A stretch of DNA of 64,000 nt, taken from assembly GCF_019793435.1 (NCBI RefSeq), contig NZ_JAILYH010000002.1, forward strand, positions 310,001-374,000, written 5' to 3'. Shown here piece by piece: positions 61,732-64,000 of this stretch. Positions within the stretch are counted from its first letter, which is position 1. The number at the start of each line of letters is the position of its first letter. The notes beneath the pieces were generated by a model that saw only the letters and a list, made by a program, of their open reading frames with translations, was not told the origin of the DNA and did no database searches. Both the position numbers and the translations under genes were made by a program. Source of the DNA: Rhizobium redzepovicii. GTDB lineage: Bacteria > Pseudomonadota > Alphaproteobacteria > Rhizobiales > Rhizobiaceae.

Positions 61732-62976
61732 CTACTCTGCGGGCGGCTCTTCCCAGCCGAAGACGCTCCGGCCGGCGAAATCGGCGGACTGGCGGAATTC
61801 GCCGGCGATGATTTCCTTGAGGTCAGGGCCTGTCACATAGCGTTCCATCTGCCTGGATTGATTATCCAGGCGCTTGAGCGCCTGCAACTCTTCCTCCCGT
61901 CCGAGCCTGGCCTTCTGCACTGCCGATTTCATTACGCCGATCGTCTCGTCATAGACCTTGAGCGGCACCGGGAAGGGATGGCGGTCCTTGCCGCCATGGG
62001 CGATGGAGAAGCGTGCCGGATCGGAAAAACGGCAGGGTGCGCCGTGGACGACCTCGGCCACCATAGCCAGCGCCTCCACCGTGCGGGCGCCGACACCGGG
62101 AACCAGCAGCAGCTCTTCGAAATCCGCCGGCCCGCGGTCGGCTGCGGCAGCAAGATTTCCATGCAGACGCCGCATATTGACATCGCTCTCGCGCACGTCG
62201 TGATGCGCCGGCATGATCAGGTGCGGCAGCATCGGCTGCTCGGCTGGCTCGGGCGCCGGCTGCTTGACACGCAGCAGCGCGGCGGCCTCGCGGATGATCC
62301 GGTCAGGACCGAGTGTTGCCAGCAGATCGAGCTGGCCGCGCCGCGACCGCTCGGCGCGCCGGTCGGCCAGATTGACGATCGTGCCCTGGCTCCTGCCCTC
62401 GATTGCCGCATGCGGCGAGTCGACAAAACTCTCCAGCCCCTCCGACAGCCAGTGATAGCGCCGTGCCTGCCGCCTGTCGCCGTTCATGCCCTGTTGCACG
62501 ACCACCCAATGGCCGTCATCGGCGACGATGAAACCGTGCAGATAAAGATCGAACCCATCCTGAAGCGCAGCGCTGTCGACCTTGGCGATGAGACGGCTCG
62601 TTGTCGCCAGGCCTTCGCCATCGAGGCCGACGCGTTCGCCGATCGAGACGAGCTCGTGCGGGGTTTTGCGCGAATGCGCGCCGCGGCCGCCGCAGACATG
62701 CAGGCCGAGTTCGCCGGAGCGCGGTTTCAGCCCGCGCTTCAAGGCACCGAGAACACTTGTGGTGATGCCGGAGGAATGCCAATCCATGCCCATCACCGCG
62801 CCGAAGGACTGAAACCAGAAGGGATGAGCGAGCCTGCGCAGGAATTCGTCCCGGCCGTAGTGATGCACGATCGCTTCGGCGATCAGGGCTCCGAGCCGCG
62901 TCATCCGGTCGCCGAGCCAATGCGGCACACGTCCCCCGTGAAGGGGAAGATCGGCGCTGCCTGCGCGTTGTGACAT
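61732..62976 (-). CDS. DUF763-domain protein
   Basis: Cytoplasmic protein of 414 residues matching the DUF763 family, found in archaea and scattered bacteria. Text DLPLHGGRVPHWLGDRMTRLGALIAEAIV (residues 9-37) and LHVCGGRGAHSRKTPHELVSIGERVGLD near 90-117 are characteristic; LLLVPGVGARTVEALAMVAEVVHG near 280-303 resembles a helix-hairpin-helix DNA-binding element, suggesting nucleic-acid contact. Function unknown. The C-terminal tail is charged and helical. Divergent from the phospholipase D-like gene, with 92 bases between. Confidence 0.9.
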   Translation of the reverse strand: MSQRAGSADLPLHGGRVPHWLGDRMTRLGALIAEAIVHHYGRDEFLRRLAHPFWFQSFGAVMGMDWHSSGITTSVLGALKRGLKPRSGELGLHVCGGRGAHSRKTPHELVSIGERVGLDGEGLATTSRLIAKVDSAALQDGFDLYLHGFIVADDGHWVVVQQGMNGDRRQARRYHWLSEGLESFVDSPHAAIEGRSQGTIVNLADRRAERSRRGQLDLLATLGPDRIIREAAALLRVKQPAPEPAEQPMLPHLIMPAHHDVRESDVNMRRLHGNLAAAADRGPADFEELLLVPGVGARTVEALAMVAEVVHGAPCRFSDPARFSIAHGGKDRHPFPVPLKVYDETIGVMKSAVQKARLGREEELQALKRLDNQSRQMERYVTGPDLKEIIAGEFRQSADFAGRSVFGWEEPPAE

Positions 62977-63068
62977 CTCGTTTCCTTACGCTTTCCATCA
63001 CTCCGACGCCGCACGGAACCCAAAAATATTCCAGGCGTTTGTTTTCGCAGTTAGAAGCCGAGGCAATC

Positions 63069-64000
63069 ATGACCGCAATCGAGACCGTCTTCAATAACCC
63101 GAGCCTGCCCCAGGCAAAATCGCAATGGCCGGACGGCCGCGAAAAACGGAATCACAGCGCTTTGCGCCTGGAGGGCATCGCCGAGAAGGCGGCCTTCCTG
63201 ATCAACGGCAACCGATATTTCGCCGAAGTTTCGTGGGCGCTGCGGCAGGCACGGCGCACGATCTGGATTATCGGCTGGGATTTCAATCCCGACATCCCGT
63301 TGGAACCGGAGCAATCCGACGAGACTTTGGCAGACCTGTTGCATGGGCTCGCGGCGGCCAATCCCGAACTCGAGATACGCATCCTCATCTGGGCGCTCGG
63401 GCCGGTCTATTCGGAAAAATCCCTGCAGGTGCTTCGCAAGAAGAACTTCCCTAAGAATGCCCGGATCGACCTGCGTTTCGATCTTCAGGGTGCCGTTCGC
63501 GGCTCTCACCATCAGAAACTCGTCTGCATCGACGACGCCGTCGGCTTCATCGGCGGCATCGACCTGACGTCGCGGCGATGGGACACAAAGCGCCATCATG
63601 CCAGGGACAGGCTCCGGCGGGACCCCGAGGGCGTGTCCTACGATCCGCTCCATGACGTTCAGGCGATGGTCACGGGCGACGCCGCACGGCTGATCGGCGA
63701 TATCGCCAGGCGACGCTGGGAAACAGCTACCGGCGAAAGGCACCCGCCGCTTGCCGAGCGCGCGCCCTTTCCCTGGCCGGACGATCTTGCTGTTTCGCTG
63801 CGGGATATCCCGGTGAGCTTCGCGCTGACGGAGCCGTCGACGACCTTGTGCGCCGGCATCAGCGACGGTATCGCCTCGACATTGGATATCATTTCGCGAG
63901 CACGGCGCCTGCTTTATATCGAGGCGCAATATCTCGCCTCCTTCCGCGTCGCCGACGCCATAGCCGCACGGCTGCAGGAGGAAGACGGGCCCGAGGTCGT
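63069..64000 (+). CDS. Phospholipase D-like protein (3' end outside window)
   Basis: 310 residues visible of a longer protein. First HKD motif is intact near residues 138-147 (HQKLVCID, H-x-K-x4-D, followed by GFIGGIDLTSRRWDT), the second would lie beyond the edge. Text FLINGNRYFAEVSWALRQARRTIWIIGWDFNPDIPL near 42-78 matches the bacterial PLD/cardiolipin-synthase-like family that acts on phosphatidyl groups. ATG 63069 (MTAIETVFNNPSLPQAK) is preceded by GAGG. Localisation unclear; no signal peptide seen. Confidence 0.92.
   Translation, partial: MTAIETVFNNPSLPQAKSQWPDGREKRNHSALRLEGIAEKAAFLINGNRYFAEVSWALRQARRTIWIIGWDFNPDIPLEPEQSDETLADLLHGLAAANPELEIRILIWALGPVYSEKSLQVLRKKNFPKNARIDLRFDLQGAVRGSHHQKLVCIDDAVGFIGGIDLTSRRWDTKRHHARDRLRRDPEGVSYDPLHDVQAMVTGDAARLIGDIARRRWETATGERHPPLAERAPFPWPDDLAVSLRDIPVSFALTEPSTTLCAGISDGIASTLDIISRARRLLYIEAQYLASFRVADAIAARLQEEDGPEV

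Overview
The window looks like part of a large low-copy plasmid (or chromid) of a Rhizobium leguminosarum/etli-type alphaproteobacterium. The basis is a complete repABC replication and partition module (repA-repB-repC, 11.7-15.3 kb, minus strand), high-GC rhizobial codon use, two copies of a short palindromic rhizobial intergenic repeat, a DUF982 gene, and many ABC uptake and carbon catabolism operons. Species and replicon identity are inferred from memory of families, not from a search.

Layout. 0-4 kb: ugpB-ugpA-ugpE-ugpC operon (glycerol-3-phosphate ABC uptake; ugpC runs off the left edge). 4.2-5.8 kb: divergent low-affinity phosphate transporter pair (DUF47/PhoU-like protein plus PiT permease) with a Pho box lying on its own -10 element. 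5.9-11.6 kb: six-gene minus-strand operon with a DapA-family lyase, GntR regulator, CUT1 sugar ABC transporter lacking an ATPase gene, and a PfkB kinase that recalls E. coli YihV. 11.7-15.4 kb: repABC with a probable antisense ctRNA, a repC leader attenuator, an AT-rich candidate origin inside repC and a paired inverted repeat upstream of repA. 15.6-18.5 kb: secreted protein of unknown function, a vapBC toxin-antitoxin pair and an NmrA-like oxidoreductase. 18.7-24.2 kb: four-gene signalling operon with a MASE1 histidine kinase carrying five tandem PAS domains, two FixJ-like regulators and a lone receiver. 24.4-26.3 kb: ArsR regulator, nitroreductase and FMN reductase.

26.3-43.6 kb is a divergent uronate/aldarate region. 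The minus arm has two enolase-superfamily dehydratases and a peptide-type ABC importer. The plus arm has a GntR regulator, uronate dehydrogenase, SMP-30 lactonase, a DapA-family enzyme and a second peptide-type importer. Together they can be read as oxidative uronate catabolism toward alpha-ketoglutarate semialdehyde. 43.7-46.8 kb holds an alpha/beta hydrolase, a doubly broken ATPase fragment abutting a palindromic repeat, a membrane protein of unknown function and a cold-shock gene.

46.9-58.3 kb is a nine-gene minus-strand operon: periplasmic binding protein, RbsA-like ATPase, RbsC-like permease, SorC regulator, aldo/keto reductase, GlpD/EryB-like flavoprotein, LsrF/DhnA-type aldolase, FGGY kinase and GMC oxidoreductase. 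It resembles the erythritol (ery) logic but has an aldolase where ery has isomerases, and is the best candidate here for an uncharacterised pathway. 58.5-64 kb holds small unrelated genes: DUF982, nucleoside deoxyribosyltransferase, YkgJ-type cysteine-cluster protein, EamA exporter, pyridoxamine-oxidase-like protein, DUF763 and a phospholipase D-like protein cut by the right edge. Three transport operons share one architecture: a perfect GC-rich hairpin right after the binding-protein gene, before the membrane-component genes. I saw no tRNA, rRNA, CRISPR array or intact insertion sequence.
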